NCBI GenBank assembly: GCA_031425035.1
Contig: JANPIN010000098.1
Coordinates: 1 to 64,000 of the forward strand
Origin: M3007 sp031425035
GTDB lineage: Bacteria; Bacteroidota; Bacteroidia; Chitinophagales; Saprospiraceae
Length of the DNA stretch: 64,000 nucleotides
Direction: 5' to 3'
Shown here: positions 34,243 to 43,706 of the stretch, piece by piece
How the letters are laid out: every line of letters starts with the position of its first letter
Numbering within the stretch: the first letter of the stretch is position 1
Notes under the pieces: generated by a model
The model's database searches: none
What the model saw: the letters and a program-made list of their open reading frames with translations, nothing else
What the model was told of the DNA's origin: nothing
Translations under genes and position numbers: made by a program

Positions 34243-37200
34243 ATGAGACAACCCGGGAGTGAGCGGATTGATATATATCTCAGCGCCAATGCCACCACCC
34301 AATCGCTGGATAAAGGACTTTTTATTTATAAAAATGGAAAATACGACATGCTGGTCTTCGATCCCAAAGAGGGCGGGCTGGCCATTTTCAAAGTGCAAAG
34401 TGAACGCGGTGGCGACCAGTACACCGTAACCATCCGGAATTTTCAGGGCAAGAAAACGCTTTCCTCGGCCTGCACCTGCCCCTACGACTGGGGTGGACTC
34501 TGCAAACACCGGGTCGCCGCCCTGATGGCCCTGAGCGAGCGAGACCTCATCGAAGAAACCGCGCCGGAGACGCAGTATTCCATGCTGGAAAACGAGTTAA
34601 AATTGGCGGACCTCAGTGATCATAGCCTGCACGCAAATACGGGAGAAGCCACCTGGAAAAACCGAAACATTGCGAAAAAGGTCGTTTTCTACACCGCCAT
34701 GGAAGGTTTTTGTGAGGGGCGGGTAACCATTGTACGCCAGGATTACACCTTCCGTTTCGTGCGGATAGGGCCCGGTCAGATCCAGTCCTCCTGCTCCTGC
34801 GCCCAAATGCTGCCCGACCCGCTATGTGCGCATAAACTAGCGGCCCTGCTGGCCCTGCGCGAACAATTCGGCCCACAGGCTTTTGAAAGCATGCGTGACT
34901 GGACCGAAGATAAAAACCGCCTGCTCGGAGAATACGGCTTTTCCATGGACGATAACCTGGAGGGCAAATTCAGCTTTCGCATCACTGATAAAGGGAAACT
35001 GGAAATGCAGGTGCTGGATAAATCCATCCAGTCGCCCGCCAAACTCGGCCAATGGCTGAAAAATGCACCCATACCGCTGGCCGCCAATAACCAGAAATTC
35101 TTCGTACCCAAGGCGATGGATAAGGAAGAAGACGCCGCCCTGCGCGTGCTGGTGTACGCTTTCACCAAAATGGACCAGCAGACGCTGCCCGACATGATCC
35201 TGGTGCCGCTCACCGCCCGTTACCAGCCCGATAAGGACAAACTGAGCCATGTCGGTAAAATGGAAAACATGTACGGCGGCTACGGCGAGCAGGCCGATAT
35301 TCCGGAAATCACGCAGGCGGACAGCCGGCTGCTGAACATTGCCAAAAAGAGCTTTACCACCTCGGCGTTGACGGCGGCGGTCAAGGCGACCGGCGAAGTA
35401 ATGCCGCGCTGGTACTATCATTCGCTCACTTTAGCCGAGCTGAGTGAACCCGCCCGCCAGGCCGCCCGCGAATACCTCGGGCAGGTGTGGGCCAGCACCT
35501 TACCACTGCTGCACGACAAGATCACGGTGTTCAGCGCCGATAATCAGCACCGCGTAAACTCACTGACCCGCGTCGAGGTAATACCGCAACCGCTCAAACC
35601 CACCTTTCAACTGCGCGAAGAAGGCGATTTCGCCGTGCTGGAAGCTTTTGTGACCCTGGGCGACGCAGTGATTCCAGCCGGCGACCTCAAATTCCATGGA
35701 TTCTGGCTGATCCAGCACGAGGATAAGCTGGCTAAAATCGCCGACTATGCCGCCGCGACCATCCTGCATCAACTGGCGCCGACGGGCAGCATTAAGGTCA
35801 AAAAGGTCTTCTTATCCAACCTGCTGGCCGAGTTCGTACTGCCCTTGACCGCGCAGTTCTCCGTTGCCTTCGATATTAGCAAAGCCATTGATTATCAGCC
35901 TTTAAGCTTTACGGAAGGCCGGGTGTATCTGAAAGAAGACGACGAGAACCTGTTGCTCGTACCCATGTTTGCCTACCAGAACCCGAATCCGGAAGAGCCG
36001 GAATTCGAATTCCTACTGGATGGCAAAAAGGAGCGCGTCACCTATGCGGACGACCAGATCACGGTCTGGGAACGGGTGCCGTCCCGGGAGACCGATTTTT
36101 ACCGGGCCATCCAGGATCTACACCCGGATTTTGAGCGCCAGGTGGGCCAGTCCTTCTTTCACCTGCCCTTTGAGGAGGTGATGAAAAACCAGTGGCTGTT
36201 CAAGTTTTTTGAAACCGCCAAAGAGCAAAACATGCCGATTTTCGGTTTTGGGCAGCTCAAAAAATTCAAGTACAATCCCAACCGGGGCGCCATTAAAATC
36301 CGCGCTTCATCGGGCATCGACTGGTTCGATATGAAGGTGGAAATAGCCTTCGGCGATCAGTTCGCCTCGCTCGCCGACGTGCGGAAGGCCATTTTGAAGA
36401 AACAAAACTACGTGCAGCTGAATGACGGCACGCTCGGGATGCTGCCGGAAGAATGGGCGGAAAAATATGCCTCGTTGTTCAAATTTGCCCAGATCAAAGG
36501 CGACGAATTAAAACTTTCCAAACTGCATTTTTCCCTGATCGACGACCTGTATTCGCAGATCGATGATGAAAAAATTCAGCAGGAAATCCACGAAAAAAAA
36601 CAGAAACTGCTGTATTTCAAAGAAATACAAGACGTGCCGCTGCCGCATAATATTACGGCTACCCTGCGCGACTACCAGCAGGAGGGCTATAAATGGCTGC
36701 ATTTTCTGGATGAATTCAGCTGGGGGGGTTGCCTGGCCGACGATATGGGCCTGGGTAAAACCCTCCAGGTGCTCACCTTTTTGCAGGAGCAGAAAAACCG
36801 CTTTCCCCAGGCTGTGAACCTGGTGGTGGTACCGACCACGCTGCTCTTTAACTGGCAGGCCGAGGTGGATAAATTTGCCCCGGAACTACGCATCCACCTG
36901 CACCGCGGCATCAGCCGGCAACGGGATATGGGCTTTTTGAAAAACTGCGATATTGTGCTGACCACCTATGGCACCCTGCGCAGCGATATTGAAACGTTTA
37001 AAAAAGTGCAGTTCCACTACGTCGTGCTGGATGAATCGCAGGCCATTAAAAATCCGGATTCCCTCACCTCCAAAGCGGTCAAACTGCTCACGGCTAAAAA
37101 CCGGCTGGTGATGACCGGTACGCCGGTGGAAAACAACACGTTTGACCTGTTTTCGCAGATGGATTTTTTGAATCCGGGCTTACTGGGTGGCCAGGAGTTT

Positions 37201-38046
37201 TTCCGCACCGAGTTTGCCACGCCTATCGATAAATTCCGGGACGAGGAAAAAGCGCGCGAACTGCGTAAACTGATCTACCCATTCCTGTTGAAACGGACCA
37301 AGGAAGAAGTCGCCAAAGACCTGCCCGATAAAACGGAGACCATTCTATACTGCGAAATGGGGCCGAAACAACGCAAGGTGTACGAGACCTTCCGCGAGTC
37401 GTTCCGCCAGAAAATTGTGGATAAAATGGCCGTGGAAGGCAAGGAAAAATCTTCTTTCCTGATCCTGGAAGCGTTGCTGAAACTGCGCCAGATCTGCGAT
37501 TCGCCGGCCCTGCTTTCCGACGATGCCGACTATGGCAACGATTCGGCCAAGCTGGATGAGATCATCCGCGAAATAGAAGAGAACGCCGGGAACCACAAGA
37601 TCCTGGTCTTTTCGCAGTTCCTGAAAATGCTCGACCTCATCCGGCAGCACCTGGATAAGGCCGGCATTCCGTATGAATACCTCGATGGATCGACCCAGGA
37701 CCGGGCCGGCCGGGTGCGTAATTTTCAGGAAAGCCAGCAGTGCCGCGTGTTCCTGATGAGCCTCAAGGCCGGCGGCGTCGGTATCAACCTGACGGAAGCC
37801 GACTACGTATACCTGGTCGATCCCTGGTGGAACCCCGCCGTGGAACAGCAGGCCATCGACCGTACGCACCGGATCGGGCAGGTCAAGAAGGTTTTTGCCT
37901 ATAAAATGATCTGTAAGGATACCGTGGAGGAAAAAATCCTGCTTTTACAAGATAGAAAAAAGGATATTGCGAAGGATCTTATCAGTACGGAACAGGGTCT
38001 GATCAAAAAACTTTCTCAGGACGATATTGTCAGCCTGTTCAGTTAA
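34243..38046 (+). CDS. SWIM zinc-finger SNF2-family ATPase/helicase
   Basis: 1267 aa. The first 200 residues hold two SWIM-type fingers (CTCPYDWGGLCKHRVAALMAL and, about 110 residues on, CSCAQMLPDPLCAHKLAALLAL, shown only to the last finger residues), which bind DNA or protein. After about 580 residues of poorly recognised, partly beta-rich middle, the SNF2 motor occupies about residues 800-1267: motif I DDMGLGKTLQ, II DESQAIKN, III MTGTPVENN, IV KILVFSQFLKML, V GGVGINLTEADYV, VI QAIDRTHRIGQ. It is a DNA translocase probably acting in transcription recycling or repair. It stands alone; TATTTTTG at 34208-34215 is a possible -7 box. Confidence 0.92.
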   Translation: MRQPGSERIDIYLSANATTQSLDKGLFIYKNGKYDMLVFDPKEGGLAIFKVQSERGGDQYTVTIRNFQGKKTLSSACTCPYDWGGLCKHRVAALMALSERDLIEETAPETQYSMLENELKLADLSDHSLHANTGEATWKNRNIAKKVVFYTAMEGFCEGRVTIVRQDYTFRFVRIGPGQIQSSCSCAQMLPDPLCAHKLAALLALREQFGPQAFESMRDWTEDKNRLLGEYGFSMDDNLEGKFSFRITDKGKLEMQVLDKSIQSPAKLGQWLKNAPIPLAANNQKFFVPKAMDKEEDAALRVLVYAFTKMDQQTLPDMILVPLTARYQPDKDKLSHVGKMENMYGGYGEQADIPEITQADSRLLNIAKKSFTTSALTAAVKATGEVMPRWYYHSLTLAELSEPARQAAREYLGQVWASTLPLLHDKITVFSADNQHRVNSLTRVEVIPQPLKPTFQLREEGDFAVLEAFVTLGDAVIPAGDLKFHGFWLIQHEDKLAKIADYAAATILHQLAPTGSIKVKKVFLSNLLAEFVLPLTAQFSVAFDISKAIDYQPLSFTEGRVYLKEDDENLLLVPMFAYQNPNPEEPEFEFLLDGKKERVTYADDQITVWERVPSRETDFYRAIQDLHPDFERQVGQSFFHLPFEEVMKNQWLFKFFETAKEQNMPIFGFGQLKKFKYNPNRGAIKIRASSGIDWFDMKVEIAFGDQFASLADVRKAILKKQNYVQLNDGTLGMLPEEWAEKYASLFKFAQIKGDELKLSKLHFSLIDDLYSQIDDEKIQQEIHEKKQKLLYFKEIQDVPLPHNITATLRDYQQEGYKWLHFLDEFSWGGCLADDMGLGKTLQVLTFLQEQKNRFPQAVNLVVVPTTLLFNWQAEVDKFAPELRIHLHRGISRQRDMGFLKNCDIVLTTYGTLRSDIETFKKVQFHYVVLDESQAIKNPDSLTSKAVKLLTAKNRLVMTGTPVENNTFDLFSQMDFLNPGLLGGQEFFRTEFATPIDKFRDEEKARELRKLIYPFLLKRTKEEVAKDLPDKTETILYCEMGPKQRKVYETFRESFRQKIVDKMAVEGKEKSSFLILEALLKLRQICDSPALLSDDADYGNDSAKLDEIIREIEENAGNHKILVFSQFLKMLDLIRQHLDKAGIPYEYLDGSTQDRAGRVRNFQESQQCRVFLMSLKAGGVGINLTEADYVYLVDPWWNPAVEQQAIDRTHRIGQVKKVFAYKMICKDTVEEKILLLQDRKKDIAKDLISTEQGLIKKLSQDDIVSLFS

Positions 38047-38118
38047 CCCGCTTCGTCAGACAACGCCAACCCCTGATTGTACGTTTACCACCACGTTCTA
38101 GCCGCAGTCCGAACCAGT

Positions 38119-39210
38119 ATGTTGAAACTCCTTGATAAGTACCTGATTCAGAAGTATCTGTCCACTTTTATCTTCTCACTGCTCATTTGTACGCTGATCT
38201 CCGCGGCCATCGACTTCAGCGATAAGGTGCAGATATTTCTGGACAAGCCCTGCACGGTGAAGAACATCCTGCTGGACTACTATCCGGGTTTTATTTTCAA
38301 TATTGCCAGCCTGCTGCTGCCGTTGTACACCCTGATTGCGGTGGTGTTTTTCACCTCCCGGCTGGCGTTCAACTCGGAAATCCTGTCCATACTGAACGCC
38401 GGCGTGAGTTTCCGGCGCCTGATGCGGCCCTATTTGCTGGCGGGCGGCGCGGTGGCGGTGCTGCACCTCGGCTTGAATCACTTTCTTACGCCGATGTTCA
38501 ATAAATCCCGCCTTTGGTTCGAGCATACATTTGTGTGGACCGACCAGGAAAAAGGTAAAACCGCCAACCTGCACTTTCTGCTGGGCGAGGATACCAAGGT
38601 GTTTATTCGTGGCTATAACAAGACCAACAAAACCGCCAGCGGGCTGCGGCTGGAGCGTTTTAACGGCAGTCGGGTGATCAGTATTCTGGAGGCCGACAAC
38701 GTGAGCTGGAAAGCGGAGCCGAACATCTGGGAAATCAATAATTACTCCGTGCGCACCTTTTTGCCCGACGGCCAGCGGGAGCAGTACATACGTTCCACGG
38801 TTCCGCTGGATACGGCCATCAACCTCTCGCCCCAGGATTTTATTTACTATCAAAATCAGAACCAGGAGATGACGACCCCGCAGCTCCGGGAAGCCATTGC
38901 GCGCGACCGGGGGCGGGGTTTATCCAATATAAAGAGTTATGAAATTGAAATGCAGCGCCGCACGGCCGACGCGGCGACCAACGTTATCCTGACCATTATC
39001 GGACTGGCCGTGGCCGGTCGCAAGGTGCGGGGCGGCATGGGGCTGCACCTGGCTTTGGGTATTGGTATTGGCGCCGTGTTTATTTTGCTTTCCAAATTTG
39101 CGGTATCGTTTGCCAGCAGCGGCACGGTACCGGTTGCACTGGGCATGTGGATACCCAACATTATTTTTGGCGCGGTGGCCGTTTGGCTGGTACTGAAAGC
39201 GCAGAAGTAG
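38119..39210 (+). CDS. LptF/LptG-family permease
   Basis: 363-aa inner-membrane protein of the YjgP/YjgQ family, which with LptB extracts lipopolysaccharide from the inner membrane and passes it to LptC/LptA. Six hydrophobic helices in the 3+3 plan surround a periplasmic beta-jellyroll (about residues 130-265). The N-terminus LLDKYLIQKYLSTFIFSLL and the cytoplasmic AGVSFRRLMRPYLL are typical. LptF and LptG cannot be told apart by eye. ATG 38119 chosen: the 14 residues added by ATG 38077 precede the conserved start. Confidence 0.9.
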   Translation: MLKLLDKYLIQKYLSTFIFSLLICTLISAAIDFSDKVQIFLDKPCTVKNILLDYYPGFIFNIASLLLPLYTLIAVVFFTSRLAFNSEILSILNAGVSFRRLMRPYLLAGGAVAVLHLGLNHFLTPMFNKSRLWFEHTFVWTDQEKGKTANLHFLLGEDTKVFIRGYNKTNKTASGLRLERFNGSRVISILEADNVSWKAEPNIWEINNYSVRTFLPDGQREQYIRSTVPLDTAINLSPQDFIYYQNQNQEMTTPQLREAIARDRGRGLSNIKSYEIEMQRRTADAATNVILTIIGLAVAGRKVRGGMGLHLALGIGIGAVFILLSKFAVSFASSGTVPVALGMWIPNIIFGAVAVWLVLKAQK

Positions 39211-39212
39211 AG

Positions 39213-41151
39213 CTACCTTTTTCCACTCCAGAGTATTTCCAGATCCCGCCAGACATTCCAGTCTTTGGCGTACAGAAAATTGAGCCGGGCGATGGTCGGG
39301 GCATTGGCCTTCAGGCCCTGCAACTGATCGAGCGGGGTGAACACGCCGGGCTTCAGACGGGGCAAAGTGCTGCTTTCCTCATTGGCGGCATAACCGACCC
39401 AGGTTTTTTTGCCACGGAATATGGCCCACCAGTTTGCGGAGAAAAAAGCTTTTTTGGGTGAAAAAAACGCCCACAGAGGCGCCGATATTAGCAAAAACAG
39501 GCAAAACAACACATCCAGTACCCGCTTATTACGGCGTTGGCCCGGCTCGGCGATGTTGTAGCGTATAGCGATGGTGTATAACTCACCCGGCTCATTTTTG
39601 CTGCTGCTGCCGATAATACTGAGGCTTTCTTCCGGCACTATTTTATAGTCCACGGAAGGGCCCAGGCGGGTCATCCAGGCCAGAATATCCCGGGCTTGAA
39701 TGTCTTTAGAGCAAAAAATGGCTTCATTCACCCGGTAAACGCGCACGACTTCGTCCAGTTGATCCAGGCTGCTCAGGTAGGTGCGATCATCGTGGTCGCC
39801 GGGTGGCGCTACCGTGCCGATAAAGTTATTGGGCACGCCGGCTTGTTTCAGCAGGCCCATCACCCGCTCGCTTTCGGCGGCCGAACCGACGACCACCAGA
39901 TTTTTCACCCGGTCGCGTCCAATGCGAAAGTTGCGGTAAGCCATGAAATGCGCCGCTGCCCGGAGTCCAATCGTGGCGAGCATGGCCCAGCAGGCGCCCA
40001 TCAGCACCAGGGCCCTCGAGGGTCGGTAATCCAGGTCGAGGAAGCCATAAACCGCCGCCAGGATCAGCGTGCCGAAACCCAGTCCGCGTACCAGCCGCCG
40101 GAGGTCATAGCGCCGGTCGTAGCCGCCGTTCAGCCACACGGTAACCAGCCAGATCAGGATATACAGCGGGAAATTGAACCACAGCACGTTCGGTTTGAAC
40201 CAGTCCGGATCTTTGTAATAGTAACTGGCCCAGAAATTTTTCAGGAAAATCAGTCCGACGTAAATGGCCGCCCCGTCCAGTGCGGGCAGCCAGATTTTAT
40301 TCCAGGTGTTCCGCGCCAGGGTCATACCGGCGCGCAGCCAGATGGCGGCTTCCAGCATCAGTACGAAGAGGCCGGCGCGGGGACCCGTGAAGTGTTTTTC
40401 CGTAAAAATGATCATAGCCTGATAGAACGTACGCACGTAATTCAGGCTGCCCTTTTTGGTGCTTTCTCCTTTATAATGAATGATTTGTGTTTCCGGGAAA
40501 TAGTAGTTTTCAAAGCCCGCCTGCTTGATCCGGTACGACAGGTATGTCTTCGCCGTACATGAAAAAGGCTTCGTCCAGCAAGCCGGCGCGGTCGAGTGCC
40601 TGGCGGCGGATGAACATGAAGCAGCCCACCAGCACGTCCACCGGGTTCGTTTCCTGCGGCGATAAATAGCCGAGGTAGTATTGATTGAACAGCCGGCTTT
40701 TGGGAAAAATGGAGGATAGTCCGAAGGTTTTGCAAAAGGCCACCCAGGGCGTAGGGAAGCCACGTTTACTTTCGGGCAGGTATTTGCCGCTGCCGTCGAT
40801 GAGTTTTACGCCCAGGGCGCCCGCCTCGGGGTGGGCGTCCATGAAAGCCAGGCATTTGGAAAAAGTATCTTCTTCGACCAGGGTGTCGGGGTTCAGCAGC
40901 AGCACGTATTCGCCCTGACTTTCCCGGATGGCCTGGTTATTGGCCACGGCAAAACCCACGTTTTTTTTATTGGCCACCAGCAGGACTTCCGGAAATTTTT
41001 CCTGCACCATGCGGACCGAGTCGTCCACCGAGTTATTGTCCACCACCCACACTTCGCCATCGATGCCCGGCATGGCTTTGCGTACCGAGCGCAGGGCCTG
41101 CTCCAGGAAATGGCGCACGTTGTAATTAACGATGATGACGGAAAGTTTCAT
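39213..41151 (-). pseudogene. Frameshifted family 2 glycosyltransferase with C-terminal membrane/sugar-transferase-like part
   Basis: Two overlapping frames make one protein. The 5' part (41151-40510) is a GT2 domain: KLSVIIVNYNVRHFLEQAL, VVDNNSVDDS, LLLNPDTLVEED (the DxD-like site) and DEAFFMYGEDI. It then leaves frame. The 3' part (to 39213) resumes with LSYRIKQAGFENYYFPET, exactly what should follow, then four or five helices, a nucleotide-binding-like VKNLVVVGSAAESERVMGLL and a degenerate sugar-transferase end (KRVLDVLFCLFLL). At about 40543 two bases appear missing from the expected codons for I-D-L-S. Either a recent 2-bp deletion, phase-variable gene or an assembly error. Intact, it would be about 655 aa and act in surface polysaccharide synthesis. 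Confidence 0.8.
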
Positions 41152-41227
41152 GGCCGGCAAAAATGCGACATTCTCGCCGGGCATAGTGAGCAGGCGGCGG
41201 CAAAAAATGGTGAGAGGCAGGCTGTAG

Positions 41228-41803
41228 TCACTTCTTATACAGCGAGCCGGCTTCTAAATATTCCCAAACGGGCTCCGGGACCAGGTAGCGCACCGATTTG
41301 CCCTCGCTCAGACATGCCCGTAAATAGGTCGCGGAAATTTCGAGCAGCGGCGCTTCGAACAGCCGGACGCGCGGGTGGGTCGCCAGTTCGCCCAGGTCAT
41401 AACTGGGCCGCCGGTAGACGTAAATGTCGTAGTGGGCGAGAATATGGGCGTAATTTTTCCAGAGATGCAGCGAGGCGAGGTTATCGCCGCCCATGATCAG
41501 GGCGAACTCACGCTCCGGATATTTTTCCTGTAAATGAGCCAGCGTATCGACCGTATAGGAGGGCTGGGGCAGGCTAAATTCCACGTTAGAGGCTTCCAGA
41601 TAGGGGTTGTCACCGATGCCCAGCCGTACCAGATGCAACCGATCGTGGTCGCGGGCGAGCGATTTTTTCGGTTTCAGCGGATTCTGCGGACTGACGACCA
41701 GCCAGACCTTATCCAAGTCGGTTTGCGTTGCCATGAAGTTGGCAATGATCAAATGACCGATGTGCACAGGGTTGAAAGAGCCGAAGAATAAACCGATTTT
41801 CAT
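41228..41803 (-). CDS. nadD: Nicotinate-nucleotide adenylyltransferase
   Basis: Joins ATP and nicotinate mononucleotide to form deamido-NAD in NAD synthesis. 191 aa with the nucleotidyltransferase start GLFFGSFNPVHIGHLIIANF (the HxGH motif), FALIMGGDNLASLHLWKN in the middle, and the C-terminal ISATYLRACLSEGKSVRYLV (normally ISSTxIR). Length is canonical. It lies 17 bases after rbfA on the same strand, probably one operon. Confidence 0.95.
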   Translation of the reverse strand: MKIGLFFGSFNPVHIGHLIIANFMATQTDLDKVWLVVSPQNPLKPKKSLARDHDRLHLVRLGIGDNPYLEASNVEFSLPQPSYTVDTLAHLQEKYPEREFALIMGGDNLASLHLWKNYAHILAHYDIYVYRRPSYDLGELATHPRVRLFEAPLLEISATYLRACLSEGKSVRYLVPEPVWEYLEAGSLYKK

Positions 41804-41820
41804 AGAGCCGGTAGCGAACC

Positions 41821-42192
41821 TTACTTGCCGATGTTCTGGTCGTCGTCGCTCACCCGATTCATCAAGGCATCGACGCGGTACATTTCGTCTATGGTTTCAT
41901 CCAGGAAGAACTCGAGATCGGGTACGCGGCGCATATTTTTGCCCACCTTGGAACCCAGAGCCTGCCGGAGGCGCGGATAATTATCTTCCAGTTCGAGCAG
42001 CACCTCCTGTTTATTGTCCGTGCCGTATACGCTGATGTATATTTTTGCGACCAGCAGATCGGGGGTCATTTTAACCTGCGTGACCGTCACCAGTTTATCG
42101 CGGCCGTAAATGAGGCTGCCTTCTTCGCTCAGCAGCATCCCGAAATAGCGCCGCAGCAGCTCACCAATTTGTTTTTGACGTATAGATTCCAT
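41821..42192 (-). CDS. rbfA: Ribosome-binding factor A
   Basis: Small 30S maturation and cold-adaptation factor that binds the 16S rRNA 5' domain. 123 aa from ATG 42192 with the KH-like sequence pattern RQKQIGELLRRYFGMLL, VTVTQVKMTPDLLVAKIYISVYG and RRVPDLEFFLDETIDE (the R.P.L.F..D.S...G region). An ATG at 42207 is also in frame but adds only five residues. It is upstream of nadD with a 17-base gap. Confidence 0.93.
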   Translation of the reverse strand: MESIRQKQIGELLRRYFGMLLSEEGSLIYGRDKLVTVTQVKMTPDLLVAKIYISVYGTDNKQEVLLELEDNYPRLRQALGSKVGKNMRRVPDLEFFLDETIDEMYRVDALMNRVSDDDQNIGK

Positions 42193-42360
42193 AGTCTGTC
42201 CGCCCATGACGGGCCCTTTTTTGTCTGGTAAAGGTAAATGAAACGCCCCTCAACCTGGAAAAGTTTCTTCCCTAAGCAGGGTAAACCGAAACTAATTTGG
42301 TCGAATGGGGGTTCATCTGGCCTGTAACCAAATATACATTGGAGAAATTTTCACGAGTGC

Positions 42361-42392
42361 TTTGAAATTACATACAGACGAAGTTATCTTTG
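42361..42392 (+). promoter_or_regulatory. Bacteroidota-type promoter of tRNA-Lys(TTT)
   Basis: TTTG (42361-42364), exactly 20 bases, TATCTTTG (42385-42392): a perfect consensus promoter 37 bases before the mature tRNA. Confidence 0.75.
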
Positions 42393-42429
42393 CCCCGCTT
42401 TTCGAGGATGCTCTGTTTTCGATTAGTCT

Positions 42430-42502
42430 GATCTCGTAGCTCAGCTGGTAGAGCACTTGACTTTTAATCAAGTGGTCATGGGTTCGAATCCCATCGAGAT
42501 CA
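42430..42502 (+). tRNA. tRNA-Lys (anticodon TTT), target of integration
   Basis: 73-nt cloverleaf: acceptor GATCTCG/CGAGATC, D arm GCTC-AGCTGGTA-GAGC, anticodon stem CTTGA/TCAAG with loop CTTTTAA (TTT), T arm ATGGG-TTCGAAT-CCCAT, discriminator A. Its 3' end is the left attachment site of the element 42489-51263, which leaves the tRNA intact. Confidence 0.97.
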
Positions 42503-42503
42503 C
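42481..42503 (+). repeat. Left attachment site (attL)
   Basis: This 23-base segment, the T arm and acceptor end of the tRNA, is repeated at 51241-51263 with two differences. The identical core is tcccatcgagatcac (42489-42503). Confidence 0.85.
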
Positions 42504-42511
42504 AACGTGTT

Positions 42512-42555
42512 AGGCTAATGAGTTGTATATCAACTTGTTAGCCTTTCTTGTTTTT
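42512..42555 (+). terminator. Element-supplied terminator downstream of tRNA-Lys(TTT)
   Basis: Hairpin of about 14 pairs (aggctaa...ttagcct, 42512-42543) followed by tttcttgttttt. It lies inside the element, so after integration it substitutes for the native terminator now at 51274-51310. Confidence 0.7.
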
Positions 42556-42557
42556 GA

Positions 42558-42580
42558 TTTGGGTACGGTGTTGGGTATGG
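42558..42580 (+). repeat. Left arm repeats (integrase-arm-like)
   Basis: ttgggtacg at 42559 and ttgggtatg at 42571, 12 bases apart. The same two strings, same order, orientation and spacing, occur near the other end (51114 and 51126). Confidence 0.6.
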
Positions 42581-42722
42581 TAATAGTGAAAATTGAAAAT
42601 AGAGCCAAAGGTTAATTTAACATTGGAACTGATACGGCTCAACCCGGCCCATGCGGCTTTCTTTCATCTGTCTTTGTCTAACCTATGTACTACATTTGAT
42701 CTTAACAATAAAAAAGCTAAAC

Positions 42723-43304
42723 ATGAAAACTTACTTTTTTACCCTTTTTCTCGCTCTAATTTTTGCATCGAAAATTTCAGCCCAAAACCAAGACAGTACA
42801 AAAATTGAAATCGCAGAACTTAAAAAAGATGCAAACGGTAAAGGTGTTTTTGACGAAATACGGGTTCTAAAGGCTGGAAAAGATACTTTGTTCCTGTCGG
42901 CTAAGGAATGGGTATACAAGACTTACAAGTCAGGGGATGCAGTTATTCAAATAGAAGACAAAGAGGCAGGGGTGCTTGTTTGTAGGGGTAGAACTCAAGC
43001 GGCAACTATCAGAAATGCAGGTGTGCGGGTCGAAGCAGGCACTTTCACTTATGATTTTAAAGTGTCTGTCAAGCCGGAAAAATATAGGATACTTGTGAGC
43101 AATATTACCTATCAAAGAGGGGATCTTGTGGTCAGAGAAGGGGCCGACATAATCGAAGACTATCCTAGTAACTGGCCATCAGGTTTCAAAAAACAATATC
43201 AGAAGTGGTGGAATGAAATCAAAAGTTCCGGGAAAATAGAACTGCAAGCCATCATCATTAGCCTGAATAAACATATGGAGGAAAGTTTAAATAACCAATG
43301 GTAG
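42723..43304 (+). CDS. Exported DUF4468-like protein (element cargo)
   Basis: 193 aa from ATG 42723 with a signal peptide (MKTYFFTLFLALIFASKISAQ). The rest fits the Bacteroidota DUF4468/TBP-like-fold pattern: FLSAKEWVYKTYKSGDAVIQ, then IEDKEAGVLVCRGRT, then a strand-rich half ending in a helical tail KQYQKWWNEIKSSGK. Function unknown; such proteins are periplasmic. It is the first gene inside the element next to tRNA-Lys. Base composition is clearly lower in G+C than the chromosome, a sign of foreign origin. An in-frame ATG at 42651 would spoil the signal peptide. Confidence 0.7.
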   Translation: MKTYFFTLFLALIFASKISAQNQDSTKIEIAELKKDANGKGVFDEIRVLKAGKDTLFLSAKEWVYKTYKSGDAVIQIEDKEAGVLVCRGRTQAATIRNAGVRVEAGTFTYDFKVSVKPEKYRILVSNITYQRGDLVVREGADIIEDYPSNWPSGFKKQYQKWWNEIKSSGKIELQAIIISLNKHMEESLNNQW

Positions 43305-43355
43305 GCAGGAAGGTGTAAGTTATTTTCACAAATTGCTTTTAACCTAATAAACCAA

Positions 43356-43634
43356 GTGCCCATGTACTCCTATGTAGTTATTTTTGAATTCAATGAGCGG
43401 CGTGGAGATTACCAGCCACTTATCAACAAGATAACTACCTTGTTCGCTCACTACTTACCTATTTCAAATTCAACATGGTTTGTTACATCTGACCTATCTC
43501 CAGAAGACATTGTTACAATTTTGCAACAGTATTTCTATAAAAATGACAGAGTAATAGTCGCTAATACAACCAGAAAGGCAGCATGGGGAAACCTTCTTGT
43601 TGACGATGCAAGATGGCTAGATACTTATTTATGA
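43356..43634 (+). CDS. Small SinR/Cas2-like-fold protein (element cargo)
   Basis: 92 aa (or 90 from ATG 43362). The pattern YSYVVIFEFNE, then LINKITTLFAHYLPISNSTWFVTSD, ILQQYFYKNDRVIVANTT and WLDTYL is that of a small family often labelled SinR, with a ferredoxin-like fold similar to Cas2 and VapD: strand, helix, the STW(I/F)V.TD strand, helix, ND.(I/V)(I/L)VA strand. Activity is unproven; no CRISPR array or cas gene is present. It is in the A+T-rich cargo segment of the element, 51 bases after the DUF4468 gene. Confidence 0.55.
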   Translation: MPMYSYVVIFEFNERRGDYQPLINKITTLFAHYLPISNSTWFVTSDLSPEDIVTILQQYFYKNDRVIVANTTRKAAWGNLLVDDARWLDTYL

Positions 43635-43706
43635 AAGCCAGGCCTTAGCTTTACTTAAGATTCCATAACTGTGTTGCGCCCATGCTTTCGCCATTTCTCT
43701 TCGGTG

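Noticed and set aside
34072..34298. A HigB-type toxin upstream of the HigA-like gene
   Set aside because: The minus-strand frames here do not show HigB motifs; only the 24-codon ORF is compatible with the promoter.
42651..42722. Earlier ATG start for the DUF4468 protein
   Set aside because: It would add 24 residues before a clean signal peptide that starts at 42723.
43356..43634. Part of a CRISPR-Cas locus (Cas2-like product)
   Set aside because: No repeat-spacer array and no cas1 or other cas gene in the window; only the fold pattern is similar.
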